Of a stretch of DNA of 64,000 nucleotides, positions 1 through 11,876 are shown piece after piece. The translations under genes were made by a program, and so were the position numbers. The DNA comes from Scleroderma bovista (Eukaryota > Basidiomycota > Agaricomycetes > Boletales > Sclerodermataceae): the NCBI GenBank assembly GCA_037178675.1, contig JAYMGJ010000287.1, positions 119,444-183,443 on the forward strand. The letters run 5' to 3'. The number at the start of each line of letters is the position of its first letter. Within the stretch, counting starts at the first letter, position 1. The notes beneath the pieces are model-generated. The model was not told the origin of the DNA, searched no databases, and was given only the letters and a program-made list of their open reading frames with translations.

Positions 1-1160
1 TCAAATATCGGCCAAAGCGACACATGTGATATAATGTTGCCAGGTTAACAATAAGGCAGAAATCACACAGGGAACACATCAGCATGAATGGGAATAGCAC
101 ATGTCTGGGTGGAGGTGTCGTCCACATCTTCCAATACAATGGGTGCCGCAAGTTGATATCTTATGCTGGTCGTCAAGTTTGCGGCTGTGATGGCTGTAAC
201 CAATCATGGCCAGGTGGCAGTGGTGGCCGCCACTATGACAAGTACAGCCATGGTATCATGGCAAAAGAAAGGTATGCCACAGCAATGCAGCCAGAGAACC
301 AGGGATAGCCGCTGCTGCCGAAGGACTGTTAGCACCATGGTGGCCAAAGCAGCAGGGTAGCCATGGAATTGCAGCCAAGGGGCTAGAAGTAGCAGAGTAG
401 GCCCCGCCTCCTGCAGTTCCCAAGGCATGCCACTAAAGTGGTGTCACACAATGTGTCAAGCCCCATATGATGGTGTCCCATGATTACATAACAGCCCCAG
501 GTGCTGTATCCTCTATAAGAGCAGGAGGCCCTGGATATATTGTTCTCTATTCTATTATAGAGCCCAACAAATAGGAGTGAGTAGGAGGGCTGCAGTGCCA
601 GTGTCCTGTGCTTTGCATCATGCCCTAAATATGGTTTGCCGTTTCTGTTGGCAGGCCAGAGGAATAATGTGTTTCGGGCTTTGATCAGGCTGTAACAACA
701 GAGTCCCTTTCTTACCAAAGGGCCATGGAACTATTGTCCCTTGCATTCCAATGGGCTGTGTGGAGACTGTACCTTTAAGGGGTGCTAGCCACAGGTGTGG
801 TGTCCCATAACTGTGGGCAAGCCCTGGAGACAGTGTCATTTATAGTCAGTGCGCCCAGCATATGTGTTCAGTCTGACAGGCAATGGCCATGGTATCCCAT
901 AGCATTGGCAGGCCCTAGCAGAGGTGTTATCTAGCTATGTAGGCAAACCTTGCAAGTACATTTTAAAGTGACAAGCCATGAATGGGGTGTCCCACAGGAT
1001 TAAACAAGCCCTTAATGTGGGTACAACTATATAGTTGGGAAGGCATGTGGATAGGTGTCCCATTGAGTGCATTGGGCCACAAAGTTGATCTCCCTGTATA
1101 CCCATCAGGCCCTAGATACTATGCCCTCTATATAGATGTATCGCCATGCATATAGTGTTA
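1..1160. repeat. Degenerate dispersed repeat tract, no gene seen
   Basis: No convincing coding frame. The stretch keeps returning to the words GTGTCCCA, GGCAAGCCC and variants every few tens of bases (for example around 472, 803, 985 and 1050), as a very old and diverged tandem array would. Short reading frames here are chance. It may belong to the 5' part of the decayed retroelement downstream or to an older repeat. Confidence 0.4.
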
Positions 1161-1685
1161 ACTAACTACCGTTAGGCCAAGATCCGGCACGAGGAACCAT
1201 CGGCACTAAATTGATGCCGCAATAGATGCAGCCGACACATAACACCCGGCACCACATATCAGCGGCACTGGATATCAGCGGCACAACATCTCGTTGAACA
1301 TGCCGGAGTGTTGACTTTGCCGCACTGTTGACCATGCCGCAATGCTGATTGACCGGCTCACTATGGTGTTATTGCTGCCGTCAGATTTCCACCACACTGC
1401 CTCCATTGCATACTGGCTCACTTATTCTATTGGTATGCTACTCCTCTCAGCCCGAGTATTTTCATGACAACACCCATTTGTCCAGCTTAAGACTTTCACC
1501 CTACCCCACGATGACAACAGAGCCACAGGCCCACCATTGTCACTTGGTGACAATGCTGCCGGGGGCTGACCCCTGTGATATGGCAAAGCTTTAGTCATAA
1601 GCCTCACTTCCGCCAGCCCGTGTAGCACGGCCAATTGTCATCGTCCACTGACCATATAACACGGCCTACCCAGGTGCATGGGCTC

Positions 1686-1757
1686 TCAACCTGCGGTCAA
1701 CCCACAGTAGTCAACCTGCAGTAGTCAACCCACAGTAGTCAACCCACAGTAGTCAAA
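1686..1757. repeat. Short tandem repeat, about 14-bp unit
   Basis: About five adjacent copies of a 14-bp unit of the form CYRCAGTAGTCAAC. The surrounding 1350-2080 also shows scattered diverged copies of a near-palindromic word (CCCGTGTTACACGGTGACA and relatives, about 1515-1560, 1890-1915, 1935-1965, 1980-2005). There is no gene in 1160-2086. Confidence 0.6.
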
Positions 1758-2086
1758 CCCTGGCAGTGAACCTGCAGTCCTATTTGTAGTTCCACCTTAT
1801 TGCCCAGTGGCTCAGCCCTACTATATTCATTGGTACTAATGTTTCCTAGCCCACCCATTACCTTCCATTACAGAAAATCTCAGCCCGCACATATGACATG
1901 GTGATTACACCTTTATCCACTCCCCTGAAACAGCACCATAGCCCACCCATATCACAAGGTGATAATATCCAACTTGGGCCCAACCCGTGTTACACGGTGA
2001 CAGTCCATCCTTGGGCTACCGTCTGCTGGCCTGTGACACTCAGCCAATTTTCACCTTTGGGTGGCCGTGTAAGATGGCCTAAGTAG

Positions 2087-3873
2087 GTGCATGGGTTCCC
2101 TTCACGCCCTAGCTACAACGAGGATAAATATCGCTACCCTGGTGATGCATGCCAGGAGGTTCAGACGAAGACCGTCCGTTTCGATGAATCAAAGGCACTC
2201 ATTGATGAAGTCGACGAACTCAGTCGTCGCATAAGTCACCTCAACGTTCATGATTCTGCCTATGCCGGATGTTACACCCACCTCATCTGTCGACTGCTGC
2301 TGCCAAAATATGGCCACTCCCAGCTGGAGCCAGGCCTCGTGCAGCCCCTGTTCACCAGACCTTTTCAACTACAAGCTCTATTGCTGCAGCGCCACCTTCT
2401 GGCAACTGTTTCATGTGCAGAGGACAGCATATTGTCAGCCAATGCCATGTCGTTGAAGACTACATTCGTGCTGGCCGAATCATTCACAAGGACCGGTACC
2501 TCGCATACCCCAATGGTTCCCGCATTTGCCACCATCACAGCACCGGTCTACTTCATACCACCATCGACGAGCGTTATGGAAGCACACTGCCAGTACAGGC
2601 TTCGACCTCAGACGTCCTACCAACTACTTCTAATTTTAGATGTGACCCTCCACCCCACATATCCTCAACTACATATACAGCCAACGACCCCGACCTGGCC
2701 ACATATGTTTTTCAGTGTGTGCCAATTGTGGAGAACAACACAGTAATCACAGAAGTAGAGGAGGAAGCAGATGTTTGTGCGATTACTAGAAGTAAGGCAA
2801 AGGTGACAGAGAATGGTAATGTGGAGCAAGGGAAAGGTAACAGCACACAAAAGGGTGAGGAGATGGTCAAGTCACACGAATGGATCCCCAGCAACAACCC
2901 CTCAAGCTCGCTCGACAAATGTACCCCTGCGTACACCTATGAATCCAAGGCCATGAATCCTGCCATCACTAAACAAACCTTCAGCAAGGTACTCGATGTT
3001 ATTGTACCTAGTATCACAGTCAGCAATCTCCTCACCATCAGCCCAGACCTTTGGAAAGAGGCAGTTGACTACACGAAAACCCACTGTATTCCCTCTTTCG
3101 CAGCCACCAATGAAGTCTCCGCCATCTGCCCTCCTCATGTCGAGTACTCGACACCACTGCATGAGCTCAAGGTGACCGTCAACGGAGTCCACAAAGAACT
3201 GGCGCTCCTTGATGATGGGTCTGAAATAGTCGTCATACGTGAAGATATCTGGAAGGCCTCCCAAGCTAAAATCAACTCCAATGTCAAAATGCGCATGCAG
3301 ACAGCAAATGGCAGCATTCAGCACATGCCCAGCTGTCTCAAAATGCTCGAAATCATTGTAGATGGTCTCAAGACTTGGGCCCATGCTTTCGTCATTCCAG
3401 ATGCACCATATCACCTTCTACTTGGTCGTCCTTGGCAATGTCTAGTCTGTCTTAAGAAGGATGAAGATGACAACAACGTTCACATCGTTATCCGCGACCC
3501 TTGCAACCCATCCAACCTCCGCCAAGTTACCACCACCCCCAGACCATTCCAAGGACCGGCCGAGTCGCTTGCTTTCTTCACCGCTGTCCGCGAGAGTATC
3601 TCGCATGCTCTTCAGTTTTCTTCTGTGCCAAGCATGGCAATTACAGCTACACAATTCACCGAAGAAGCCCTTCGCGCCCAGTACACGCTTGATCCCATCC
3701 ACCACACCTTTGCATACAAGAAGGTCGCAAATCGTGTAAAACAAGTCGCTACGACAATGCCTCAGCACGCTCATATCATCCAATGCTTCCCAGAAGACCC
3801 CCTCCTCATGCTGACCCCCTTAACACCAGGCTCACCCTCCCGACTTCTCTTCTGGTCAATGCCTCACACATGA
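2087..3873 (+). pseudogene. Ty3/Gypsy gag-protease remnant
   Basis: This is the N-terminal half of a retrotransposon polyprotein. An early segment (2087-2290) with a VRFDES..DEVDELSRRI stretch looks like the end of a Gypsy capsid. It shifts frame near 2270 into a 534-codon frame. That frame has a zinc-knuckle-like C-x2-C-x3-H-x4-C at 2407-2445, one residue shorter than the canonical CCHC, which suggests decay. A retropepsin-like segment follows at about 3150-3440, with LLDDGSE as active-site motif and HLLLGRPW near its end, as in basidiomycete Gypsy proteases. The frame ends at 3873, and the pol frame continues one frame away, so a small indel near 3800 separates them. No 5' LTR was recognised upstream. 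The copy cannot make a complete polyprotein. Confidence 0.8.
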
Positions 3874-3877
3874 ACGC

Positions 3878-5542
3878 GTGGCAGACTTGGGCATTCTCAA
3901 TAACACTTTTCTCTGGCCTGACAAATGGAAGCTCACCGCCCACGTCCTCCGCATCAATGAGTTAGCACTTGCATGGGATGAGCCAGAGAAAGGATGCTTC
4001 CGGGACGAATACTTCGACCCCGTGGTAATTCCAACCATTGAGCATACCCCATGGGTACATTGCCAGTCCCCTATTCCACCTGGCATTCGTGATGAAGTCA
4101 TCAAGCTTATCAAGTCGAAGATCGCCTCTGGTGTGTATGAGCCTTCTAACAGTTCCTACCAGTCTCGCTGGTTCTGCGTTGCCAAAAAGAATGGTTCAAT
4201 CCGCATAGTCCACGACCTTCAGCCTCTTAATTCTGTCACTGTGAAGGACACCGCTACCCTGCCATACATGGAGCATTTTGCTGAACAATCTGCTGGTCGC
4301 TCAATCTATACCATGATGGACTTATTTGTGGGATATGACCACTGCGCACTCACAGAAGACTCTCGTGACTTGACAACCTTTCAAACACCTCTCAGAACCC
4401 TCTGCCTCACTGTACTTCCACAAGGCTGGACAGACTCTCCAGCAGTTTTCCAGAATGACGTTGCCTTCATCTTGCAGCATGAAATCAAAATTGCCCCGAA
4501 CTTTCAAGACGACATCAATGTCTTAGGCCCACGCACACGCTATGAACTATCCGACGGCTCATATGAGACCATACCTGAGAACCCTGGCATCTGTTGTTTT
4601 GTGTGGGAACACTGCAATGATGTCAATTGTGTTCTCCATCGATTGAAGCACGCTGGTGCAACCATATCCACCAAGAAGCTCTTTGCATGTTGACCAGATG
4701 TCATCATTGTCGGACAAACATGCAATTATGAAGGATGCGTTCCGGATGATTCCAAGGTTTCCAAGATTTGTAATTGGCCCCTATGTCAAAATAGAACAGA
4801 GGTCTGTGGTTTTCTTGGCACAGCAGGAACAGTTCAGATATGGATCAAAGACTGCTCCGCCATCTCTCGCCCTCTTGTCCAACTCACAAGGAACAATGTA
4901 CCATTTATCTGGGGAGAGCAAAAGCAAGCAGCTATGGACATTCTCAAGTCTGCCATTGTTGCCTCACCCGTGATTCACCCACTTGACTACTCATCCTCTA
5001 ATGAAGTAATTCTTGCTGTCGACTCATCTCACATTGCGGCTGGATACATTCTCTCTCAAGTTGATGGTGATGGAAAGCGCTGTCCCACCTGTTTTGGTTC
5101 CATCATGTGGAACGAGCACAAATCACGGTACTCACAAGCCAAACTCGAGCTGTACAGCCTATTTTGTGTGCTCAGAGCAGTCAAAGTCTGGATCATCGGC
5201 ATCAAGAATTTCATTATAGAATTTGATGCGCAATACATTAAAGGAATGCTGAACAACCCCAACATTCAGCCAAACGCGTCCATGAACCGATGGCTAGCAG
5301 GTATTCAGACTTTCGATTTCAAATTGCGACATGTTTCTGCTACCAAGCATCAAGGCCCCGATGGGTTATCTAGACGACAGAAGGCTGAAGAAGATGAAGA
5401 AGATGAGGAGAGTGAAGAAGATGAGGAGAGTGAAGAAGAAGTTAACAAATGGGTTGATGAAGTTTTAGGGTGCGGCCTATGGGTCACAGGAGGACTGACA
5501 GATGGAAGGCTGGGAGAATGTGTCGAGAACGGAGTCTCTGTC
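3878..5542 (+). pseudogene. Ty3/Gypsy reverse transcriptase-RNase H, interrupted
   Basis: Reverse transcriptase and RNase H of a Gypsy element of the kind common in Agaricomycetes. Visible RT blocks are FDPVVIPTIEH (about 4010), YEPSNSSYQSRWF (about 4135), VHDLQPLNSV (about 4210), a LPQGWTDSP block (about 4415) and the catalytic FQDD (about 4502). One in-frame TGA at 4691-4693 breaks the frame. The same frame then continues through the connection region into RNase H (ILAVDSS about 5010, KLELYSLF about 5140, FDAQYIKGM about 5220, and GPDGLSRR near 5356) and an acidic linker. At 5543 the sequence passes into the terminal inverted repeat of an inserted element, and the frame ends by chance at 5569. 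The missing integrase lies at 15163-16527. Confidence 0.88.
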
Positions 5543-5604
5543 CATCAGCAAGGTGACAATTGGTCTTAACCCTCTTACAGCATCTGGATTGTCTGGAATC
5601 AGAC

Positions 5605-6212
5605 AGTTAAGATGGATAAGTCAGATAAGTCAGTCAGACCATTCCAGACCATCAGACCAGGGTGTCTGAAACCAGATGGCCAGACTGCCAGACAAGCCAG
5701 ACAAGCCAGACCAGTCAGACCAGCAGTCAATAAGGTCAGCCAGTCAGACAGTCAGACGGTCCAGACCACTCCAGACCAGTCAGACCAGTCAGACCACCCA
5801 GGCAGTAAGTCAGTCAGACAGTTAAGACCATCCAGACCTATCAGACCTATCAGACCACCCAGACAGTCAGTCAGTCAGTCAGTCAAGACCATCCAGACCA
5901 GTTGGACCACCCAGACCATAAGTCAGTCAGACAGTTAAGACCCTACAGACCAGTCAGACCTATCAGACCACCCAGACTGTAAGTTAGTCAGACAGTCAAG
6001 ACCATCCAGACCACCAGCCCAACCAGATCACCCAGACTGTCAGGCTGTCAGACATTCCAGACCTGTCAGACCCTCAGATAGTAAGTTGGTCAGACAGCTA
6101 AGACAATCCAGACCAGCCAGACCAGTCAGGCCACCCAGATAAGTCACATCAGTAAGACTGACCAGAGTGGCCAAACAATCCAGAGACTCAGACCAGTCAG
6201 ACCAGTCAGATA
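5605..6212. repeat. Left arm: CAGACCAGT tandem array
   Basis: About 600 bp of imperfect short repeats based on CAGACCAGT and CAGTCAGACC, with interspersed AGTTAAGACC words at intervals of roughly 60-100 bp. Long open frames here (for example 5612-5938) are low-complexity products of the repeat and are not genes. The reverse complement of the same vocabulary fills 8326-10045. Confidence 0.9.
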
Positions 6213-6349
6213 TCCATCCCTTCACTGCCTTTATTATTTTGCCACTTAATTCATTCAATATTCATGTTAATAAATTTATATTGATTCCAAAAAAACACGC
6301 TACAGAATAAATATATATTATATACAAATTGACACAGCCGGCTGGGGCT

Positions 6350-7030
6350 GGGATGGCACATGGTGCGCCATTGCTGGGGCTGGGGGACATGGGGAACACA
6401 TTGTCACACTCGCCAGATGACGCTGGGGTTGGGAGAACGTGGTCGTCTTCAGGCAATGTGATGGTGAATGTTGGGGATGGGGGGCACAGAGGGTGTCGTT
6501 GATGCACTGGTGCGGGGGTGCATCGCCACTGGGGCCAGCCATCGTCATTGGTCGTCATCGTCGTCGTGGTTACTGATGCTGGTGGTGGTGGGGTCGTCGC
6601 CGTTGTCGTCGCTGATGGTGGATTGTCCAAGGGGTGGGGGGGCAGCCTGTGTCATCCACGCAGGTGGTCGACGTTAGGCATTGGTTGTCATTGGTTGAAG
6701 ACAACGTTGTGGCTGGGTGTCGTCGTCGTCGTTGGACGATGGTGGGATGGGGATGGTCAGGGGGAGGGGGCGGCAGCCTGCGTCATCCATGCAGGTGGAC
6801 AACGTTGGGCGTCCGTTGTCATCCATTGAAGACAACGTTGTGGCTGGGCGTCGTTGTCGTTGGATGATGGTGGGATGGGGATGGGGATGGTCCGTTGTTG
6901 TCGTCCATTAGAGATGATGTGGGGGTGGGCACTGTCATTGTCGTCAGACGGTGCTGGGGGTTGTCGGCATCATTGGACGATGCTGGGGATGGGGATCGTC
7001 GTCATCAATGACACTGGGACTGTCGTGGTT
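6350..7030. repeat. G/T-rich low-complexity stretch with a 131-bp tandem duplication
   Basis: The + strand is rich in GTCGTCGTTG and GATGGGGATGG words. Two copies of a 131-bp unit start at 6641 and 6772, each opening with GGCAGCCTG and ending in a GATGGTGGGATGGGGATGG tract. All frames are repeat-driven, and the open frames translate to Val/Gly or Thr/Pro-rich strings without domains. Confidence 0.7.
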
Positions 7031-7116
7031 GTATGTTAGTGGTCAGCACCACATGTGGTGGTACGTACCTAATAGCAAGTCGTTGTCATCATGGTTGAAT
7101 GGGAGGCAGAGTGGTG

Positions 7117-7202
7117 ACGTGGGACTTATGTAGAGAAAATTTGGAGTTGTTGTGACGTGATTTGTAATCACAAAAACTCCAAATTTTCTCAAAGTCCCAC
7201 GT
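7117..7202. repeat. Central long hairpin
   Basis: Inverted repeat with arms of about 37-41 bp around a loop of about 10 bp. The left arm ACGTGGGACTTATGTAGAGA continues into AAATTTGGAGTT, and the right arm has AACTCCAAATTT and AAAGTCCCACGT. A few mismatches and small gaps are present. It lies at the strand-composition switch of the surrounding element, so it is probably the symmetry centre of the fold-back structure. It could also be a small inserted MITE. Confidence 0.8.
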
Positions 7203-7239
7203 TCTGCACCAAAGATAAGTACTTAGTACCCCATCAACC

Positions 7240-7810
7240 ACTACTGACAACGATCACCCCCAGCACCCCCAGCGACGACGATGACCATAGTGTCATCATT
7301 GACAATGACGCCACCACCACTGCCAGCGAATTGCCTAGCCCCACCACCACCATTACCACCCGCGTGGATGACGACAACAACGCGACAAGGACGAGACTGG
7401 CGACGGCAAGTGCAACGGCGAGGACGAGACGACGACACCCACCACCACCCCCACCAGCGTCAACGACGACAATGGCCACCACCAACGTGACAACCCACCA
7501 CCTGTGTCATCGACGCAGCTATCAACGATGACAACGACAACAACCCCACCACCAGTGTGGTCGGCGCGTCTACCAACGACATCGTCATTGTCATTGTCCC
7601 CACCACCATCTACGTCAACAATGACCACCCACCCTCAGTGTTGTCGACATGGCCACCAATGCCAACAACAACAACAACAACAATGGCCAATGACGCGCCC
7701 ACCACTAGCGACGATGACCACCCCATCACTGGCGTCGACAACGACCACAAGGCCCCCACCAGCGATGACAAGGTACCAACCACCACCACCACTGACCCTG
7801 TCAACGCAAT
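7240..7810. repeat. A/C-rich low-complexity stretch (CCACCACCA, CGACGACGA)
   Basis: The composition mirrors 6350-7030: the + strand is now full of ACCACCACC, ACGACGACAA and CAACAACAA words. The open frames on both strands (for example 7157-7531 and 7504-7881) code for Thr/Pro/Asp or Val-rich repeats and show no domain. From 7811 to 8325 the sequence is AT-rich and I see no gene. Confidence 0.7.
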
Positions 7811-8325
7811 GTCGACGACGAGATTTATTTAGTATAGTATTTAGTAGTCTATCATACTATTTAGTCTGTCATGCATGTTGATATAATGAAATTATTTGTT
7901 TTAATGGCTGTGTGATATCTTTTTTAATGATATGTTATTGCTACTATACTAATGACACTGGATTGACCAGTATGGGCATGTGGACAACTTTGGTGGTGTC
8001 CACAGGCAGGGATGAATGGGTATTAATCCTTTGTTCCTATCCTCTGCATTTGTATAGCCCTAATTTTCTCATCTAGAGCAATTCCTACTATGCCATCTTT
8101 GGCCACCATCCCAGTGGTATCACTGTTGACAAGCATGGTGGCAACCTGTGCCCCATGATGATGACCCATGCCCAAATGACAACAGGGACTCCCCTCAACA
8201 ATGATAGATTAGTTACACGAATATATTATTACACTATTGTTTGTTCTTGAGACACAACAACAATGATGATGATGATGACAATGAATGACTATTAGGTTTG
8301 TCTGTTAGTTACATTTTCTGATTGG

Positions 8326-10045
8326 TCTTATAGGTCTGAATGGTCTTAACTGTCTGACCAACTTACTGGCTGGGGGTTCTGACCACTGTGACTACTATGA
8401 CCCATATGGACTGTCTGACAGTCTGATGGTCTGGGTGGTCTAATTGGCCTGACCAGTCTGCAGTGGTCTTAACTGTTTGACTGACTTACTACTGTCTGGG
8501 GGTCTAACTGCTCTGACATGTCTGGGTGGTTTTAACTTTCTGAGTGACTTATTATCTGGGGGCCTGATTGTGCTGGTTACTCTAAATGGTCTTATCTATC
8601 TGACAACCTTACTGGCTGGAGGGTCTGACCACTCTAACTACTCTGAGTGGTCTGGACTGTCTAACAGTCTGACACCCTGAGGGGGTCTAACCACTTTGAC
8701 TGTTCTGGCTTGTCTGGACTATCTGACAGTCTGACACCCTGGGGGGGTCTGATCACTCTTACTGGTTGGACTGGTCTGGAATGATCTGAAGTGTCTGACC
8801 AGTCTGACTGTCTGTGTTAAATTTGGGTCATGTGACCTCAGGGCTAACTAAACCCCCTGTTGCTTAGGCAGTGCACAATTACAGGAAAATATGACCAAGC
8901 CGGGATGTGAACCCAGGACCTCCTGGCATATACCCAGGTGCTCTAACCACTGAGCTACTGGGCCACAGGTACTCTAGGGTGCTTCTAAGATTAGTGCAGA
9001 ACATACACTTTCCAACGTTCTGATCAGTCTGACTGGTCTGACATGTCTGGCAGGGTCTTAAATGTCTGACTGGGCTAATTGGTCTGACCACTCTGACTGG
9101 TCTGGCTCTGTCTGGACTGTCTGACTGGCCTGACTGTCTGGTGAGTCTGATTATTCTGACCACTCTGACCAGTCTGGAGCAGTCTGAAGTGTCTGACTGG
9201 TCTGACTGCCTAGGAGGCCTGACAACTCTGACCACTCTGACTGGTCTGGAGTGGTCTGGGCTGTATGATAGCCTGAACTCTGGGGTCTGGAGCAGTCTGC
9301 AGTGTCTGACTGGTCTGGAGTGGCCTGAAGTGTCTGACTGGCCTGACTGCCTGGAGGGCCTGATCACTCTGAATGCTCTGACTGTCTGGAGTGGTCTGGA
9401 CTTTCTGATAGTCTTACATCATAGTGGGTCTGATCACTCTGACTGCTCTGACTGGTCTGGAGTGGCCTGAAGTGTCTAACTGGCCTGACTGTCTGGTGGG
9501 TCTGACCCCTCTGATTGGTCTGGAGCAGTCTGAAGTGTCTGACTGCTCTGACTGTCTGGGGGGTCTGATGCTCTGATTGCTCTGACTGGTCTGGAGTGGC
9601 CTGAAGTGTCCAACTGGCCTGACTGTCTGGTGTGTCTGGCCACTCTGACTGGTCTAACTGACCTGGCAGGTCTTAAATGTCTGTCTGACTTACTATCTGG
9701 GTGGTCTGGGTGGTCTTAAGTGTCTGACTGACTTACTGTCTGGGGGGTCTGAGGGGTCTGACTGGTCTGGAGTGGTCTTAAATGTCTGACTGACTTACTG
9801 TCTGGGGGGTCTGACTGGTCTGATTGGTCTGAAGTGGTCTTAAATGTCTGACTGACTTATGGTCTGGGGGCTCTGACTGGTCTGACTGGTCTGGGTGGTC
9901 TTAAGTGTCTGACTGACTTACTGTCTGGGGGTCTGACTACTCTGACTGCTCTGGAGTGGTCTGAAATGTCTGATTCCAGAACTCTCAGTCTGATGCCAGA
10001 TGCTCCCAGACTGTTAAGTCATGTCAGACCATTTCAGACTGTTAA
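8326..10045. repeat. Right arm: GGTCTGACTGGTCTG tandem array
   Basis: About 1.7 kb of imperfect repeats of TCTGACTGGTCTGG with periodic GGTCTTAA(G/C)TGTCTGACTGACTTACTGTCTGG-like modules, the reverse complement of the left arm. It is about three times longer than the left arm and includes one clear interruption (about 8818-9015) with a tRNA-like SINE head. Frames such as 8477-8680, 9141-9470 and 8879-9367 are repeat artefacts. Confidence 0.9.
8893..8964 (-). mobile_element. tRNA-like 5' head of a SINE
   Basis: Read on the minus strand, this 72-nt segment folds like a tRNA. A 7-bp acceptor pairs GGCCCAG with CTTGGTC (one mismatch, one G-T). The D arm is GCTC-AGTGGTTA-GAGC, and the anticodon arm CCTGG/CCAGG pairs perfectly. 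The T arm is CTGGG-TTCACAT-CCCGG. The A box (TAGCTCAGTGGTTAGAG) and B box (GGTTCACATCC) of an internal Pol III promoter are recognisable. The loop GTATATG would give anticodon ATA with T at position 37, which is atypical for a working tRNA. A non-repeat tail continues to about 8820. I therefore read it as a tRNA-derived SINE inserted in the right arm. Confidence 0.65.
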
Positions 10046-10054
10046 GAAACCTAA

Positions 10055-10161
10055 GAGCCAGTTCGGAAGCACATTCCCGCGTGAAAACCTGTGTCAAAAA
10101 CCCCGAAAAGAATCCACTGCCCGATGACTCATCAGCAGCCACATCCAAGCGGAGCTCTAAC
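10055..10161. repeat. Harbinger left TIR
   Basis: Inverted copy of 15000-15119. The right copy holds a small tandem duplication (GCGGGACTGTGC-like) that the left lacks. Both share the blocks CCCCGAAAAGAATCC, GCCCGATGACTCATCAGCA and AAGCGGAGCTCTAACTCC. Confidence 0.92.
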
Positions 10162-10214
10162 TCCCCTTCACGATAATCAGGCCTCAGGGCACTACGACCA
10201 ACAGGCCATTCTTC

Positions 10215-11666
10215 ATGGACGCAGAACAGGAGCTCAGTGGGGAGTCAAGGGAGGAGAGAATGGAAAGGTATGCAGGAGTTGAGGATGATGCTGACGAGGA
10301 TGAGGATGAGATGGAAGAGATTGATGAGGACCATGGTAGGCGTGTTTTGGCTCACATCCTTGCACAGTACCACACCCAACTTGCTGCCTTATCAACCATC
10401 TCGTTCGAAGTCTTTCAAGAATTTCTACTTGTTACTGAGAGAGCTAAGCCGATCCCCTACCATACTTCGATCCTCTCTGGCGAAGGCTGGGTTAAAGAGC
10501 TTCACAATAGCCACCCAGAAAGGATTCGGACTGAGCTCGCGGTTCACAAACACGTTTTCACAAAACTGCTGGAGGAACTGCAGGAGCATGGCCATACCCA
10601 TTCAAAACACGTTACCCTTGAAGAGCAACTGGCAATATTTCTGTATGCGTGCATGACGGGCCTGTCAATCAGGCACCTCGGTGAGCGTTTCCAGCGTTCT
10701 AACAGTACAATTTCCAAGTACGCATTCCATCTTATTTTGTGTGTCACTGACAGTTCCTTGAGCAGATACTTCAAGAAGATGCTGGTCATATTTTCTTCAC
10801 CTGGCATCTATACAAGATATGTTCGACTACCACATGCAAACGATCCAGTCCACCCTTCTATTCAAGACAATCCAAAATATTACCCTTTTTTTAAAGATGC
10901 TGTAGGTGCCATCGATGGGACTCACATCGCGTGCACCCCAGCTGCAGCTGAAAGAGACGCTGCCCGAAACCGCAAAGGATTCACATCACAAAACTGTCTC
11001 GTTTGCTGCGACTTCGACATGAATTTCACCTATGTACTCAGTGGTTGGGAAGGGTCTATGGCAGACACATCCATCTACCATGATGCACGGACAACAGATT
11101 TCACCATCCCCGACGGAAAATATTACCTTGCTGATGCGGGGTATCCAAACTGCTGGCAACTATTGATTCCGTATCGTGGACAACGCTACCACCTGGCAGA
11201 GTGGGGGCGTGCACAGGCGCGGTAAGCCTTCTTTTCCTTTATGACACCTTCAGCTTAATGATTATGATCTACTAGGCCTGTGAGTGCACAAGAATGCTAC
11301 AATCTCCGCCATGCTCAGCTCTGCAACGTCATTGAGCGCATCATCGGTGTGATCAAGCGTCGCTTCCGTGTCCTTGTCATAGCTCCCGAGTACGCAATGG
11401 ATATTCAAGCTCGCATCCCCCCCGCTCTCTGCTGTATCCACAACATCATTCGCAGGTGGGACCCTGTCGAATTAGAGGATATCGAACACAGTATAGCTGC
11501 TACACCCCCACCCGAGTCAGCTGGCATGGTTGGCTCACTTGCTGATGGCATACCCACCAATGCTGACCGTGACTGGATGTCTGCAGTGCGGGAAAGAATT
11601 GCAGGAGATATTTGGAGTAGTTATGCTGCAGAACGAGTCTGCAGAGGCAACCCGATTTCGATGTAG
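10215..11666 (+). CDS. PIF-Harbinger (HARBI1-like) DDE transposase
   Basis: Cuts and pastes the surrounding Harbinger element, working with the Myb-like partner encoded at the other end. The 465-codon product is read from 10215-11221 and 11276-11666. The intron 11222-11275 has GTAAG and CTAG borders, and its removal joins the two frames without change. An acidic N-terminus (DEDEDEMEEIDED) precedes the helix-turn-helix-like part (about residues 140-175, SIRHLGERFQRSNSTISKY). The DDE_Tnp_4 core follows. The first Asp is in AIDGTHI (about 10910), the second in ADAGYPN (about 11133) and the Glu in NVIERIIGVIKRRF (about 11325). The length fits the family. The start at 10215 is the first ATG of the frame within the element. 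No stop or frameshift is visible, so it may be functional. Confidence 0.9.
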
Positions 11667-11876
11667 CTATGACATTGTATTCAACATAACTTGTAACTTG
11701 TCGCTTGTTCTTCCACACTTGTTCAATAATACAAACACACGGGCAAATGACATTGATAATGGCGTGCAGACACAGACAAAAACAGCGTACGGACATAAAA
11801 TGGTGTACGGACCACATACAAAAAACAAATGGTAGTAAACAAAGTTCATGTGCTGCGCTTCATCTCTTCAAGTCCA

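Noticed and set aside
1..2086. 5' LTR of the Gypsy element
   Set aside because: No sequence matching the putative 3' LTR start (TGTAAGGAACTAAC) is found here.
6262..7881. Protein genes in the Thr/Pro or Val/Gly-rich open frames
   Set aside because: Frames are long on several strands at once because of trinucleotide repeats; no domain or splice logic.
8893..8964. Functional nuclear tRNA gene
   Set aside because: Anticodon ATA with T at position 37 and an acceptor mismatch; embedded in a repeat, with a SINE-like tail.
5605..10045. CAGACCAGT arrays as a CRISPR array
   Set aside because: Units are short, imperfect, without unique spacers, inverted between arms, and the genome is eukaryotic.
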